64,000 bases of DNA from Gemmatimonadales bacterium (GCA_007692665.1 REBP01000056.1:1-64000), one strand, 5' to 3'; counted from the stretch's first letter, positions 31,286 to 41,829 are shown. The notes: generated from the letters alone by a model not told the origin. Made by a program: numbers and translations.

Positions 31286-32004
31286 CCGGGCCCGCCGGCG
31301 CCCCCGGCTTCCCTGACCTCCCATCCCCCTTCGGGAGCGAAGCGACGCGCGAAATGATGAACGATGCGCTCCTCCACGTCCCGGCGGTCGGGCGGTGCGG
31401 GGAGGAGTCGGGCCAGCGAGGTGACGTCGCGTCCACGCAGTCCGCACGGGACAATGGAGGCAAACTGCGCCAGGTCCGTCGTGATGTTGAGGGCGAATCC
31501 GTGCGACGTGATCCACCCTGACGAGACCCGCACCCCGATGGCCGCCACCTTTCCCGCCTCGGTCCAGACCCCGGTCATTCCCGCCGTCCGGGTCCCCTCG
31601 ATGCCCCAGTCCGCCAGGGTGTCGATGAGGACGCCCTCGAGGTCTCGAAGGTACCGGTGCAGGTCCCGTCGATCGGGGCGCCCCGCCCCAGGCTTGAGAT
31701 CCAGGACGGGGTAGCCCACGAGCTGTCCCGGACCGTGGTAGGTCACGTCGCCGCCCCGCCCGGCCTCGAAGAGTTCCACCCCCATGGCGGCGAGTTCCCC
31801 GGGCGTCCGAAGCAGGTTCGCGGGATCGCTTCCCCGCCCCTGCGTCACGACGTGGGGGTGCTCGAGGAGGAGCAGGCGATCCGGAATCTCGCCCCGTCGC
31901 CTCCGATGCACCCACGCCTCCTGGATTTCGAGCCCCCCGGAATACGGAATCCGGGGGGCTCGAAAGATCTCCAGAACGGAGGAAACGTCCGGCGGCAGGG
32001 TCAT
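31249..32004 (-). CDS. lipB: Lipoyl(octanoyl) transferase
   Basis: 251 residues from the ATG at 32004 (GGAG upstream). LipB moves octanoyl groups from acyl carrier protein to lipoyl domains. Seen: LLLEHPHVVTQGR, GGDVTYHGPGQLVGYPVLDL, the catalytic Lys in GKVAAIGVRVS, and the catalytic Cys in SIVPCGLRG. It lies 20 bases downstream of the E2 gene whose lipoyl domain needs this modification. Its 3' end overlaps rnhA by 37 bases on the opposite strand. Confidence 0.94.
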   Translation of the reverse strand: MTLPPDVSSVLEIFRAPRIPYSGGLEIQEAWVHRRRRGEIPDRLLLLEHPHVVTQGRGSDPANLLRTPGELAAMGVELFEAGRGGDVTYHGPGQLVGYPVLDLKPGAGRPDRRDLHRYLRDLEGVLIDTLADWGIEGTRTAGMTGVWTEAGKVAAIGVRVSSGWITSHGFALNITTDLAQFASIVPCGLRGRDVTSLARLLPAPPDRRDVEERIVHHFARRFAPEGGWEVREAGGAGGPGQDGGANSMKSM

Positions 32005-32024
32005 CGCTCCGGCCGCGCCTGGAC

Positions 32025-33479
32025 TCAGGCGTCCTCGGGGAAGCCCTCGAGGGTCTCCTTGAGGCGGGCCAGGAAGCGTGCGGCGTCGGCGCCGTCCACG
32101 ATCCGGTGGTCGTACCCGAGGGAGAAGATGGCGCGCTTCCGGATCGCGATGGCGTCGTTGCCCGTCACCGGGTCGACGACGGCGACCACCCGCTTCTCGA
32201 TGGCCCCGGTGCCCAGGATCCCGGCCGTTCCCTTCGGAATCACCGGGAGCCCCACCATGGTACCCATGACGCCGGGGTTCGTGATGGAGAACGTCCCGCC
32301 CTGGATCTCGTCCGGGGCGAGCTTCCGGTTCCGGGCCCGCTCGGCCAGGTCCACGACCTTCCGCCCGATCCCCACCAGCGAGAGGTCGTCGGCGTCCCGG
32401 ATCACCGGCACGATGAGGCCCGGATCCAGGTCCACGGCCAGCCCGATGTTCACGTTCCCCCGGAAGATGATGTTGTTCCCGGAAGCGGTGGCGTTCACGC
32501 TCGGGAACTCGCGGAGCGTCCGTGCGACGGCCCAGACCACGAAGGCGGTGTAGCTCACCCGGGCGCCCTGCTCGGCCCACTTCTTCTTGTGGGCGCCACG
32601 GACGCGATCGATGGCCGTGAAGTCGATCTCGATGAAGGAGTGCACGTGGGGCGCCACACGCTTGGCCACGACCATGTGCTCCGCGGTGAGACGGCGGATC
32701 TTGTCCATCGTCTCCACCCGGTCGGCCTCGCGCACCGGGAACTCCGGGTGCTGCACCTCGCTGTAGAAGCGCTTCCAGAGGTCGGACGGGGCTCCACCCG
32801 AGGGGGCCGGCGCGGGGGCCTGGGGCCGGGGCGGCGCGGCAGCCGGAGCGGGTGCCGGAGACGGGGCGGCGGCGGGCTTCGAAGCCTCCTCCTCGAGGAA
32901 CGCCTCCAGGTCCTGCTTCGTGACCCTGCCTGCATGTCCGGTCCCGGAAACCGAGGCGATGTCCACCCCGTGCTCCTCGGCCATGCGGCGCACGACCGGG
33001 GTGGAACGCTGCTTCAGTCGCTCCTCGGCCGACTCCACCTCCGCCGGATCGGCGGAACCCGACGCCTGCTCGGGAGCCTTCTCGGCCGCGTAGAGCCCCT
33101 CGGGGGAGGCGGCGGCTTCAGTTCCGGTCGTGGAGGGCTCGTCCTCATCCTCCTGCGCGTCATCGCCATCGTCCCGCGCACCTGCCCCTGCACCGTCCGC
33201 CTCGTCGCCCCCGGAGGCTTCGGACACCGCGGCGCCGCCCTCGGTGTCGATCCAGGCCACGATGGTCCCCACCTCCACGGTGGCGCCCTCCTCCACGGCG
33301 ATCTCCACCAGCGTTCCCGACTGGGGTGCCGGAATCTCGGCGTCGACCTTGTCGGTCGAGATCTCGAGAATGGGTTCGTCTCGCTCGACGGTGTCTCCGA
33401 GCTGCTTCAGCCAGCGGGAAACGGTTCCCTCGGCGATGGACTCGCCCATCTGGGGCATGGGGACTTCGATACGGGCCAC
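32025..33479 (-). CDS. 2-oxoacid dehydrogenase E2 acyltransferase (lipoyl-bearing)
   Basis: 484 residues, GTG start at 33479. Domains in order: one lipoyl domain (residues 1-80, lipoyl Lys44 in STDKVDAEIP), an acidic linker, a peripheral-subunit-binding domain (about 145-185, STPVVRRMAEEHGVD), an Ala/Pro linker, and the catalytic domain from about 235, ending with the active-site DHRIVDGADA. This is the single-lipoyl class used by branched-chain or 2-oxoglutarate dehydrogenases; sequence alone does not decide which. E1 and E3 genes are not adjacent. Confidence 0.92.
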   Translation of the reverse strand: MARIEVPMPQMGESIAEGTVSRWLKQLGDTVERDEPILEISTDKVDAEIPAPQSGTLVEIAVEEGATVEVGTIVAWIDTEGGAAVSEASGGDEADGAGAGARDDGDDAQEDEDEPSTTGTEAAASPEGLYAAEKAPEQASGSADPAEVESAEERLKQRSTPVVRRMAEEHGVDIASVSGTGHAGRVTKQDLEAFLEEEASKPAAAPSPAPAPAAAPPRPQAPAPAPSGGAPSDLWKRFYSEVQHPEFPVREADRVETMDKIRRLTAEHMVVAKRVAPHVHSFIEIDFTAIDRVRGAHKKKWAEQGARVSYTAFVVWAVARTLREFPSVNATASGNNIIFRGNVNIGLAVDLDPGLIVPVIRDADDLSLVGIGRKVVDLAERARNRKLAPDEIQGGTFSITNPGVMGTMVGLPVIPKGTAGILGTGAIEKRVVAVVDPVTGNDAIAIRKRAIFSLGYDHRIVDGADAARFLARLKETLEGFPEDA

Positions 33480-33535
33480 GTGGGTTTCTCCGTGATTCCG
33501 GTGTCGGGTGCGTGGGGTGCGGGGACAGCCTTTCT

Positions 33536-33563
33536 AAGCTACCCCGGGTCGGTTCATTGGCAA
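33536..33563 (-). promoter_or_regulatory. Promoter of the E2-lipB unit
   Basis: Minus strand TTGCCA (33563-33558), 16-base spacer, TAGCTT (33541-33536), about 55 bases before the E2 start. It lies just downstream of the secG terminator, consistent with a separate transcription unit. Confidence 0.45.
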
Positions 33564-33582
33564 GGTTTCAGCATCCGGGCAC

Positions 33583-33616
33583 GAAAACGACGCCTCTGGG
33601 AAATCCCGCAGGCGTC
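33583..33616 (-). terminator. Intrinsic terminator after secG
   Basis: On the minus strand the inverted repeat GACGCCT...AGGCGTC (33616-33589), with an inner GGGA/TCCC pairing, is followed by GTTTTC. A strong GC stem plus a short T-run, 80 bases past the secG stop, fits Rho-independent termination. Confidence 0.6.
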
Positions 33617-33696
33617 GCCGTCGCGTGCCGTCCTGTCAGGGCCGGAGGGCCTGCAGGGGCACGGGTGTACCGCTCGTTCCGAGAATGCGGATCGCG

Positions 33697-34074
33697 TCAG
33701 TTTCCGTCGGGAGCTCCACCACCGCCGCCGGCGGGGGGTGCGGCGCCTCCGGCACCTTCGCCTCCCCCGGGCAGGACCGGTGCCGGCGCCGCAGGGGCGG
33801 TCTGGAACTCGGACTGGAGGATCGAGCCCGGCTCCTGACCCCGCGACGACAGGATCGCGAGGATGAGGGCGAGGATCATGAAGGCGGCGCCCGACACCCA
33901 GGTGGCGCGGGTGAGGAAGCTCGTGGCCTGGCGTCCGCCGAGGACGCCCTCGGTCATGGTTCCGCCGCCGCCACCCATGGCAGCGAGTCCCCCGCCCTTC
34001 CCTGCCTGAAGCAGGACCACGACGGAAAGAAAGAGAGCGTCCAGGACCAGAAGCGTCAGAAAGAAACCGTACAT
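33697..34074 (-). CDS. secG: Preprotein translocase subunit SecG
   Basis: 125 residues with two hydrophobic helices (about 2-22 and 57-78) separated by the conserved LLQAGKGGGLAAMGGGGG loop. SecG helps SecA-driven protein export through SecYE. After helix 2 there is a long Ala/Pro/Gly-rich tail of about 45 residues, longer than usual and of low complexity. The gene sits downstream of tpiA with its own promoter and terminator. Confidence 0.92.
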   Translation of the reverse strand: MYGFFLTLLVLDALFLSVVVLLQAGKGGGLAAMGGGGGTMTEGVLGGRQATSFLTRATWVSGAAFMILALILAILSSRGQEPGSILQSEFQTAPAAPAPVLPGGGEGAGGAAPPAGGGGGAPDGN

Positions 34075-34177
34075 TTCGTACTCGTCCCCCGTGCGGGGTG
34101 GAGGTTGGGCCGGATGGTCCCTGGGCCGAGTCGACGACCCGCGTTCCGGAATCGAGGGCCAGGGATGCAGCTATGAA

Positions 34178-34205
34178 AGATCAGGGGACGCGCAGCGGGT
34201 GTCAA
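34178..34205 (-). promoter_or_regulatory. Possible promoter of secG
   Basis: Minus strand TTGACA (34205-34200) is consensus and sits in GTTGACACCCGC, the same 12-mer as at mdh. The -10 box is weak: TGATCT at 16-base spacing (34183-34178) is the best choice. It lies just past the tpiA stop. Confidence 0.4.
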
Positions 34206-34226
34206 CGCCGCCCCGGGGGCGAGGGG

Positions 34227-35059
<833 letters not shown>

Positions 35060-35063
<4 letters not shown>

Positions 35064-36376
35064 CTGGCTCCTCCGTCGGTAGAACCACCGGTCCGGACCT
35101 GCGCCGGGGCTTCGTCCGGCGCGTCGTCAGGGGCGTCTCCGTCGACGTCTGCGACCTCGTCGACGACCTCGAGTACGGACACGCCGGGGAGCTCCTTTCC
35201 GGCCATGAGATCGAGGGAGGCGCCCCCGCCCGTGGAGATGTGCGTCATCCGGGCGGCAACGCCGGCGGCCTCGGCTGCGGCGGCGGAGTCACCCCCGCCC
35301 ACGACCGAGAGCGTGCCCTGGTCCGTGGCATCGGCGAGGATCCTCGCGATCTCGAAGGTCCCCTCGGCGAAGGGCGCCAGCTCGGCGACCCCCATGGGCC
35401 CGTTCCAGACCACGGTTCCGGCCCCCCGGATCTCGGACGCGAACAGGGCCCGCGTTGCCGGACCGATGTCCCCGATGCGGTCATCCGTCCCCACGTCATC
35501 CCGATCCACGATCCGGGTCTGTGCCGACGGGGAGATCTCGGACGCCACCACCACGTCGACCGGAAGCAGGATCTTGTCGCCGCCCCGTTCCAGCAGATCT
35601 GCCGCCATCTGAACCCGGTCCTCTTCCACAAGCGACTTGCCGGTGTCGAGTCCCAGGGCCCGGAGAAAGGTGTTCGCCATGGCACCGCCCACGAGCAGGC
35701 GGTCCACCGTGGGGAGGATGGCCTCGATGAGATCGATCTTTCCGGAGATCTTGGCGCCGCCCATGACCGAGACGAAAGGTCGCACCGGGGACCGGAGGGT
35801 GTCGCGGAGGAAACGGATCTCGCGCTCCATGAGGCGCCCCGCGACAGCGGTTCCTCCGCCCGCGCGAATCACCGTCGGAGCTCCCACGTTCGAGGCGTGG
35901 GCCCGGTGGGCCACCCCGAAGGCGTCGCCCACGAAGAGATCGCCCAGCTCGCCGAGCGCTGTACCGAACGCCGGGTCGTTCGATGTCTCGCCCGGGAAGA
36001 ACCGGATGTTCTCGAGGAGCACGACCTCGCCGTCCTCCAGCCCTGCCACCCGCGTCGCCAGCTCGGACGAACCGGGGGCCTCGGTGAGGAGCGGCACGTT
36101 CCACCCCGTCGCATCCTCCAGCCAGGCGGCGACGGGGGCCAGGGAGCCGGCCGGGTCCGGAGCGCCGTCAGGGCGTCCGAGGTGGGAGACCAGGATGACC
36201 CGCGCGCCTGCATCCACGAGCAGGCGGAGGGTGGGGAGCGTGGCCTCGATGCGGATGGGATCGGTGATCCGCCGGTCGTCGTCGAGGGGCACGTTGTAAT
36301 CCACCCGGACCAGGACGCGGCGACCCCGCAACTCTGCCGCCTCCAGGTCCGAGAGCGTGCGGGTTCGCTGGGCCAC
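35060..36376 (-). CDS. pgk: Phosphoglycerate kinase
   Basis: 438 residues, GTG start at 36376. RVDYNVPLDDDRRITD, VILVSHLGRPDG, the middle PFVSVMGGAKISGK and the nucleotide-site SVVGGGDSAAAAE are typical. The ~45-residue acidic tail after GGGASLDLMAGKELPGV exceeds the usual C-terminus, which normally ends at this helix. It makes ATP from 1,3-bisphosphoglycerate. Three bases separate it from gapA. Confidence 0.96.
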
Positions 36377-36379
36377 CGC

Positions 36380-37408
36380 TCAGCCCTCGGAACGGGCGGG
36401 GAGCTTCTCGCCCACCAGGCGAACCAGGTCCACGACGCGGCACGAGTACCCCCACTCGTTGTCATACCAGGCGAGCACCTTGACCATGCGCTTCCCGGTG
36501 ACGGCGGTGGATCCGGCGTCCACGATGGAGGAACGCGAGTCCCCGGTGAAGTCCACCGAGACCAGCGGGCGGGACTCCACCCCGATGATGCCCTTGAGGG
36601 GACCGGAGGCGGCGGCCTCGAAGGCTTCGTTCACGCTCTCGACGGTGATGTCCTTCCCCACCGTGCAGGTCAGGTCGACGATGGACACGTCCGGGGTCGG
36701 GACCCGAATCGCCATGCCGTCGATGCGCCCCTTCATCTCGGGGAGGACCAGCGAGGTGGCGCGGGCCGCACCCGTGGTCGTGGGGATCATGGACATGGCG
36801 GCGGCACGGGCACGCCGGAGATCCTTGTGCGGGGCGTCGAGGATGCTCTGGTCGTTGGTGTAGGCATGGATGGTCGTCATCAGGCCCTGCTCGAACCCGA
36901 AGGCGTCGTGGAGAACCTTGACGACAGGTGCCAGGCAGTTCGTCGTGCACGAGGCGTTCGAGATGACGTCATGGGCCTGGGGGTCGTAGCGGTCCTCGTT
37001 CACGCCCAGGACAATGGTGATGTCCTCGTTCTTGCCCGGGGCGGAGATGATGACCTTGCGGGCCCCCGCCTCCAGGTGGGCTGCGGCGGCGGAGCGCTCG
37101 GTGAACCGCCCGGTGCACTCGATGACGACGTCGACGTTCATCTCCTTCCAGGGGAGCTGGGCGGGGTCGCGTTCCGCCAGCACCCGGACCTGCTTTCCGT
37201 TGATGCGGATGCCGTCGCCATGGGCCTCGACCGAACCGGACCACGTGCCATGCACCGAGTCGAACTCGAAGAGATGGGCAAGGGTCTCGTTATCGGTGAG
37301 GTCGTTTACGGCAACGAACTCGAGGTCGTCGCGGCCGGACTCGATTGCCGAGCGGAGAACCAGTCGTCCGATGCGCCCGAACCCGTTGATTGCAACCCGA
37401 ATCGCCAT
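36380..37408 (-). CDS. gapA: Glyceraldehyde-3-phosphate dehydrogenase, type I
   Basis: 342 residues. [11 protein letters not shown] binds the dinucleotide and AVNDLTD, with an Asp, favours NAD. Active-site Cys154 in [12 protein letters not shown] and His181 in [10 protein letters not shown] are present; ends with [15 protein letters not shown]. First gene of gap-pgk-tpi. A good ribosome site (GGCAGGAG) precedes the ATG. Confidence 0.97.
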   Translation of the reverse strand: MAIRVAINGFGRIGRLVLRSAIESGRDDLEFVAVNDLTDNETLAHLFEFDSVHGTWSGSVEAHGDGIRINGKQVRVLAERDPAQLPWKEMNVDVVIECTGRFTERSAAAAHLEAGARKVIISAPGKNEDITIVLGVNEDRYDPQAHDVISNASCTTNCLAPVVKVLHDAFGFEQGLMTTIHAYTNDQSILDAPHKDLRRARAAAMSMIPTTTGAARATSLVLPEMKGRIDGMAIRVPTPDVSIVDLTCTVGKDITVESVNEAFEAAASGPLKGIIGVESRPLVSVDFTGDSRSSIVDAGSTAVTGKRMVKVLAWYDNEWGYSCRVVDLVRLVGEKLPARSEG

Positions 37409-37487
37409 GTGTGGAACTCCTGCCCCTCAGCGGGGGCGTCTCGTGTCGGGAGCCGGGTGGGGTCCGGAGCCCGAGGCGACCGATGGG

Positions 37488-38321
37488 TCACCTCGTGGGC
37501 CCCGGGGGTCCCTCGGACCGGATCCATTTTTCGAAGAAGCCCGGGGGAGGCAGAAGGGAACGGGTCCCTTCCTGCTCGACCGGGAGCGCTCTGCCGTAGG
37601 TGGCGAGGTGAACGCCATCCAGGCCGATCTCCCCGAGGGCAAGTGCCGCGGCGGAAGCCGTTGCACCGGTGGTCAGCACGTCATCGATCAGGACCACGAC
37701 GTCCGCCTTTCCAGCGTTGAAACGAGCGGTCCGAACAGGCGAAAAGGCCCCGCTGACGTTAGCCATCCGCTCCGCCCGATGCAAGGCAACCTGGCTCTCC
37801 GACGACCGTGTCCGCTGCAGCAGTTCGTGAACGTCGCCGCCGCCGCGGCGCGCCAGGGCCCGGGCAAGGACCTCGGCCTGGTTGTAGCCTCTCCGGCGCG
37901 CCCTGGCCGGGGTGGTGGGGACGGGAACCAGGAGCCTCCGGCCCCCCGCGCCTGCCGAGGGAAGCACACGCAGCATGGTCCTCGCCATCTCGTCGGCCGC
38001 CTCGGGCCAGCCCCCGTACTTGAGGGCATGGACCAGGTCATCCGCCGGGGGTGCCAGGACCGCCGCGAACCGGGCGCTCCGGATCACGGCAGGCCAGTCC
38101 TCGCATGCCGGGCACGTGGCGGGGGCGGGTGCCCCCTCCCGGAGAGCGGAACGCGGGGCGCTGCACCGGGGACAGGCCGGCCGGGATGCCCCCCGAACGC
38201 GGGCGGCGCACCCCGGGCACAGATGGCGCCGCTCCGGCTGCACCGGGCCCATCCATGACCCGCAGGCAACGCAGGCGGGGGGCAGCACCAGATCGACCAG
38301 GCGCCGACGAAGCGAAGTCAC
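37488..38321 (-). CDS. comF: ComF-like phosphoribosyltransferase-fold protein
   Basis: 277 residues from a GTG at 38321 that overlaps the aroE stop (GTGA). An N-terminal zinc-ribbon-like set of cysteines (CVACGSW, CPGC, CPRC, CPAC) is followed by the PRTase fold: VPVPTTPARARRRGYNQAEVLA and the phosphate-binding VVLIDDVLTTGATA. ComF members support DNA uptake or repair in competent bacteria, but many non-competent species have them and their activity is not settled. It is the last gene of a tightly packed run. Confidence 0.88.
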   Translation of the reverse strand: MTSLRRRLVDLVLPPACVACGSWMGPVQPERRHLCPGCAARVRGASRPACPRCSAPRSALREGAPAPATCPACEDWPAVIRSARFAAVLAPPADDLVHALKYGGWPEAADEMARTMLRVLPSAGAGGRRLLVPVPTTPARARRRGYNQAEVLARALARRGGGDVHELLQRTRSSESQVALHRAERMANVSGAFSPVRTARFNAGKADVVVLIDDVLTTGATASAAALALGEIGLDGVHLATYGRALPVEQEGTRSLLPPPGFFEKWIRSEGPPGPTR

Positions 38322-39196
38322 GGTCGGTCGGCCTCCGCCCGGATCGCCGCGAGTTCCCGAAGGAACACATCCCGGGGGGCCGGAATGCCCCACCACCGCT
38401 CGAAAGCGGCCATCCCCTGTTCCACCAGCATCCATCCGCCATCGGCGGCCGGGTGCCCGGCGGCCCTCGCACCCCGGACCCAGCGTGTCTCCCCGGGGCG
38501 ATACACGAGGTCCAGGACGGCCGCCCCGGACGGGAGTTCGTCCACGGGCAGGGGAAGCGCATCGTCTTCGTCGAGACCGAGGCGCGTTGCGTTGATGACC
38601 AGGGACAGGGGAGCACCCCTTGAAGCATCGTGCGGATGGGAGGGCAAACCGTCCGGGTCCTCCACCTGCACGGGCATCGGGAAGGGAGCCATTTCATCGA
38701 CCAGGGCACGGGCCCGAGCCGCGGTTCGGTTCCGGATGCGGACCGACCCCACCCCGGCTTGCTCCAGCGCCGCCAGAACCGCGCGGGCGGCTCCCCCTGC
38801 TCCGATGAGCAGAACGTGGCGGTCCCGAAGCCCGGCGGGGTGATCGGTCAGAAGCGCGTCGAGTGCCCGCCGAACCCCGATCACGTCGGTATTGTCTCCG
38901 TGCACCCGGCCGTCCGCCAGCCAGAAGGTGTTCACGGCTCCCGTTCGATCGGCGGCGGGCGTGCGGCGGTCCACCACCCGGGCGGCGGACTCCTTGTGCG
39001 GGAGGGTCACGTTCCCGCACCCGCCGCTCCGGGCGATGCCGCCAAGAAGCCCGGGCAGATCCTCTTCCGTGGTCCGAAGGGCGAGGTAGGTCCCCGCGAC
39101 CCCGGAGGCCCGGAAGGCGGCATTCTGGATCCGGGGTGACAGTGAATGGCGGACCGGGTTCCCGAGGAGCGCGACCAGGCGCGGATGAGGTTCCAT
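38318..39196 (-). CDS. aroE: Shikimate dehydrogenase
   Basis: 292 residues. GNPVRHSLSPRIQN, the substrate-binding NVTLPHKESA with its catalytic Lys, GAVNTFW, GDNTDVIG with the catalytic Asp, and the NADP loop LLIGAGGAARAVLAAL are all in place, and NRT after the second strand suggests NADP. It makes shikimate for aromatic amino acids. Starts 13 bases after the ispD fusion gene stop. Confidence 0.95.
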   Translation of the reverse strand: MEPHPRLVALLGNPVRHSLSPRIQNAAFRASGVAGTYLALRTTEEDLPGLLGGIARSGGCGNVTLPHKESAARVVDRRTPAADRTGAVNTFWLADGRVHGDNTDVIGVRRALDALLTDHPAGLRDRHVLLIGAGGAARAVLAALEQAGVGSVRIRNRTAARARALVDEMAPFPMPVQVEDPDGLPSHPHDASRGAPLSLVINATRLGLDEDDALPLPVDELPSGAAVLDLVYRPGETRWVRGARAAGHPAADGGWMLVEQGMAAFERWWGIPAPRDVFLRELAAIRAEADRP

Positions 39197-39209
39197 GGAG
39201 GCCGCCGGG

Positions 39210-40424
39210 TCAGGGTTCCAGGGAGTCGGCCAGTCGATCGAGGAGTCCGGAGATCAGTTCCTCCAGCTCCCTCCACGTCACCTCGTAGGCCTCGGCGTCC
39301 CCGCCGAACGGATCTGCCACCCCCCGCTCTCCCGGCTCGGGATGGAGGCTGCCGCGGGAGGAAAACGAGGACAGGAGCCCCGCCCGATCCCCGCCCCCGG
39401 CCCGGTGCACGACTTCCAGGTGGGAGGCGGACATGGTGAGGATCAGGTCAGCCCATTCGAGGAGTTCCTCGGACAGGGGCGCCGAGCGATGGGCCGAGAG
39501 GTCCATCCCCTTCCGCACCGCTGCTTCCAGCGCCCCGTCCGAGGCCGGGGCCCCCGGGTAGGCGGCCACCCCGGCGGAGCGGACCTCGATGCGTTCCCAC
39601 CCGCGGGACGCGGCCTGGGCCCGGGCAAGCAGTTCCGCAATGGGGCTCCGACAGGTGTTTCCCGTGCAGACGAAGAGGAGTCGGAAGCGTCGCTCGGCGC
39701 GCTCCAGAAACAGTTCTGCCACGGCAACGTCCTCCGGATAGGTCACCTTCAGGTTCCAGGCGGCGCCCTCCACCATGCGGACCCTCCCGCCGCTTCGGGC
39801 GAACAGGGCCGCGTCATCGGTGGCGGCAGCGCCGTCCTCGACGGCCTGTCGGTAGGCTTCCAGGAGGGCTTCGCGGGGGAAGGCCTGGGGCGTCTGGGCC
39901 CGCCACATGCTCTCGCGGTCAGGCGTGGAGACCACGCGGCCGTCCGGAGCCACCTCCTTCAGCGTGTCGATGACGGGCCAGCCGGCGACGGCGCCCTCTC
40001 CGGTGCGGGCCACGCGCAGGCATCGGTCGATGATCTCCCGGCTCACCAGGGGGCGAGCGGCGTCGTGGACGAGGACTGTCCGAACCTCGGGGCGCAGCGC
40101 CGAAAGCGCCGCCCGGACCGAGTGGAGCCGGGTCCCTCCTCCTGCCACGATCCGGATCCGGGGATCCATGCCGGTGAGCCAGGCAGGGAGCGCGCCAAGG
40201 TCCTCGGCGGGCACCGCGATCCCGATGGAAACCACGTCCGGATGCGCCAGGAAAGGCCGGAGGGTGCGCTCGAGGAGAGGACGACCGCCCACCTCGAGAA
40301 AGGCCTTCTTCGTTCCCCCCATGCGGGCGCCGGATCCGGCCGCAGGAATCGCAACGCCCACGTCCCGGGTTCCCGGCGCCTCCGGACCGCTTGAAGCCGA
40401 CGGATCAGAAGGGATCGAAGTCAT
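39210..40424 (-). CDS. ispD: IspD cytidylyltransferase fused to low-molecular-weight protein tyrosine phosphatase
   Basis: 404 residues in one unbroken frame from the ATG at 40424. Residues 22-240 are IspD, the CTP-dependent step of the non-mevalonate isoprenoid pathway: PAAGSGARMG with Lys39/40, VHDAARPLVS, RAQTPQAF, TDDAALF and Lys226. Residues 247-402 are a complete LMW-PTP domain: FVCTGNTCRSPIAE, with catalytic Cys253 and Arg259, and the general-acid DPFGG at Asp371. The joint is a short charged helix (ERAERRFR). The start overlaps the dnaB stop by 20 bases. An independent internal start for the phosphatase is not obvious. Confidence 0.92.
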   Translation of the reverse strand: MTSIPSDPSASSGPEAPGTRDVGVAIPAAGSGARMGGTKKAFLEVGGRPLLERTLRPFLAHPDVVSIGIAVPAEDLGALPAWLTGMDPRIRIVAGGGTRLHSVRAALSALRPEVRTVLVHDAARPLVSREIIDRCLRVARTGEGAVAGWPVIDTLKEVAPDGRVVSTPDRESMWRAQTPQAFPREALLEAYRQAVEDGAAATDDAALFARSGGRVRMVEGAAWNLKVTYPEDVAVAELFLERAERRFRLLFVCTGNTCRSPIAELLARAQAASRGWERIEVRSAGVAAYPGAPASDGALEAAVRKGMDLSAHRSAPLSEELLEWADLILTMSASHLEVVHRAGGGDRAGLLSSFSSRGSLHPEPGERGVADPFGGDAEAYEVTWRELEELISGLLDRLADSLEP

Positions 40425-41829
40425 CGTATCCTCCTCCGCCCCCGGGATGGGCCTCCGCCGGCTCGGGTGCCACGTCGTCGAACCGGGTATATGCCTTGTG
40501 GAAGTAGAGGTCCACCGTGCCCGTGGGCCCGTTTCTCTGCTTGGAGACGATGAGTTCCGCCTTCCCCTCGAGGGAGTTGCCCTCCGCGTCCCTCCCGTCG
40601 GAGGAGTAGTACTCGGGCCGGTAGAGGAACATGACGATGTCGGCGTCCTGCTCGATGGAGCCGGAATCGCGAAGATCGGAGAGCTGGGGTCGGTGGTCCG
40701 TGCGCTGTTCCGGTCCCCGGGAGAGCTGGGACAGGGCGATGACGGGGACATCGAGTTCCCGGGCCAGCCCCTTCAGTCCGCGGGAGATCTGGCTGACCTC
40801 CTGCTGACGGCTCTCGACACGGGATCCGCCGCCCATGAGCTGGAGGTAGTCGATGACGAGGAGCCCGAGTCCCGCTTCCGCCTTGAGACGCCGGGCCTTC
40901 GCGCGCATCTCCAGGACCGAGCCCCCGGGGGAGTCGTCGATCCAGATCGGCGCCGTATTGAGCTTTCCGCCCGCCGTCGCGATGCGCTGGTAGTCGGAGG
41001 GTGTAAGCCGTCCACCGCGAAGGCGCTGCTGGTCCACCCGGGCCTCGGCACAGAGAAGCCGCTGCACGAGCTGGGACTTGGACATCTCCAGCGAGAAGAT
41101 CGCCACGGGGACCTTGTGCTCGATGGCCGCACTCTGGGCGACGTTCAGGACCCACGACGTCTTTCCCATGGACGGACGCGCAGCGACAATGACCAGGTCG
41201 CCCGACTGGAGCCCCGTGGTCATCCGGTCCAGGGATGCGAAGCCTGTCGGCACCCCGGTGAGGGTCCCGTCGCTCTTCTGGAGCTTCTCGATGTTCTCGA
41301 AGGTGTCCCAGAGGAGGTCCTTGATCCAGGTAAAGCCGCCCCGGTCATGGCTCTCCGCGACCTTGAAGACTCGCTGTTCGGCCTCGTCCACGATCTCCTC
41401 GACGGTGCGCTCGCCGGGCTCGTAGACGTCCTGGATGGTTCGTGTCGAGGCCTCGACCAGCCGCCGGAGCAGCGCCTTGTCCCGGACGATGCGGGCATGG
41501 TACTGGATGTTGGCCGCCGTGGGGACCGCGTCCAGCAGTTCGGCCAGGTACTCCATCCCTCCCACCCGGTCGAGCTCGCCCGACGTGCGGAGCAGGTCGC
41601 CCAGCGTGACCACGTCGACCGCCGTGCGCTGTTCGTGCAGGTTCCGCATGGACCGGTAGAGAACCCGGTGACCCTCCCGGAAGAACATGGTCTCGTCGAC
41701 CACGTCCTCGATGCGCAGGATGGAATCCGGATCGAGGAGGACGCCCCCGAGGACCGAGACCTCGGCCTCCATGGAGTAGGGCGGCTCCCGGTCAAAGCCG
41801 GGGTGACGCGTTCGGTTCTCGGGATTCAC
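40405..41829 (-). CDS. dnaB: Replicative DNA helicase DnaB
   Basis: 474 residues from a GTG at 41829 that overlaps the udg stop (GTGA); an ATG at 41898 would add 23 residues before the conserved PPYSMEAEVSVLGG. The N-terminal DnaB domain, GVPTGFASLDRMTTGL, Walker A ARPSMGKTSW, Walker B LLVIDYLQLM and ALSQLSRGPEQR are all present. Hexameric helicase at the replication fork. No intein or insertion. Confidence 0.96.
   Translation of the reverse strand: MNPENRTRHPGFDREPPYSMEAEVSVLGGVLLDPDSILRIEDVVDETMFFREGHRVLYRSMRNLHEQRTAVDVVTLGDLLRTSGELDRVGGMEYLAELLDAVPTAANIQYHARIVRDKALLRRLVEASTRTIQDVYEPGERTVEEIVDEAEQRVFKVAESHDRGGFTWIKDLLWDTFENIEKLQKSDGTLTGVPTGFASLDRMTTGLQSGDLVIVAARPSMGKTSWVLNVAQSAAIEHKVPVAIFSLEMSKSQLVQRLLCAEARVDQQRLRGGRLTPSDYQRIATAGGKLNTAPIWIDDSPGGSVLEMRAKARRLKAEAGLGLLVIDYLQLMGGGSRVESRQQEVSQISRGLKGLARELDVPVIALSQLSRGPEQRTDHRPQLSDLRDSGSIEQDADIVMFLYRPEYYSSDGRDAEGNSLEGKAELIVSKQRNGPTGTVDLYFHKAYTRFDDVAPEPAEAHPGGGGGYDDFDPF

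Noticed and set aside
33480-33696. tRNA or small RNA in the E2-secG gap (and in the secG-tpiA gap)
   Set aside because: No T-loop GGTTCGA-like sequence or cloverleaf arms; the gap is explained by a terminator and a promoter.
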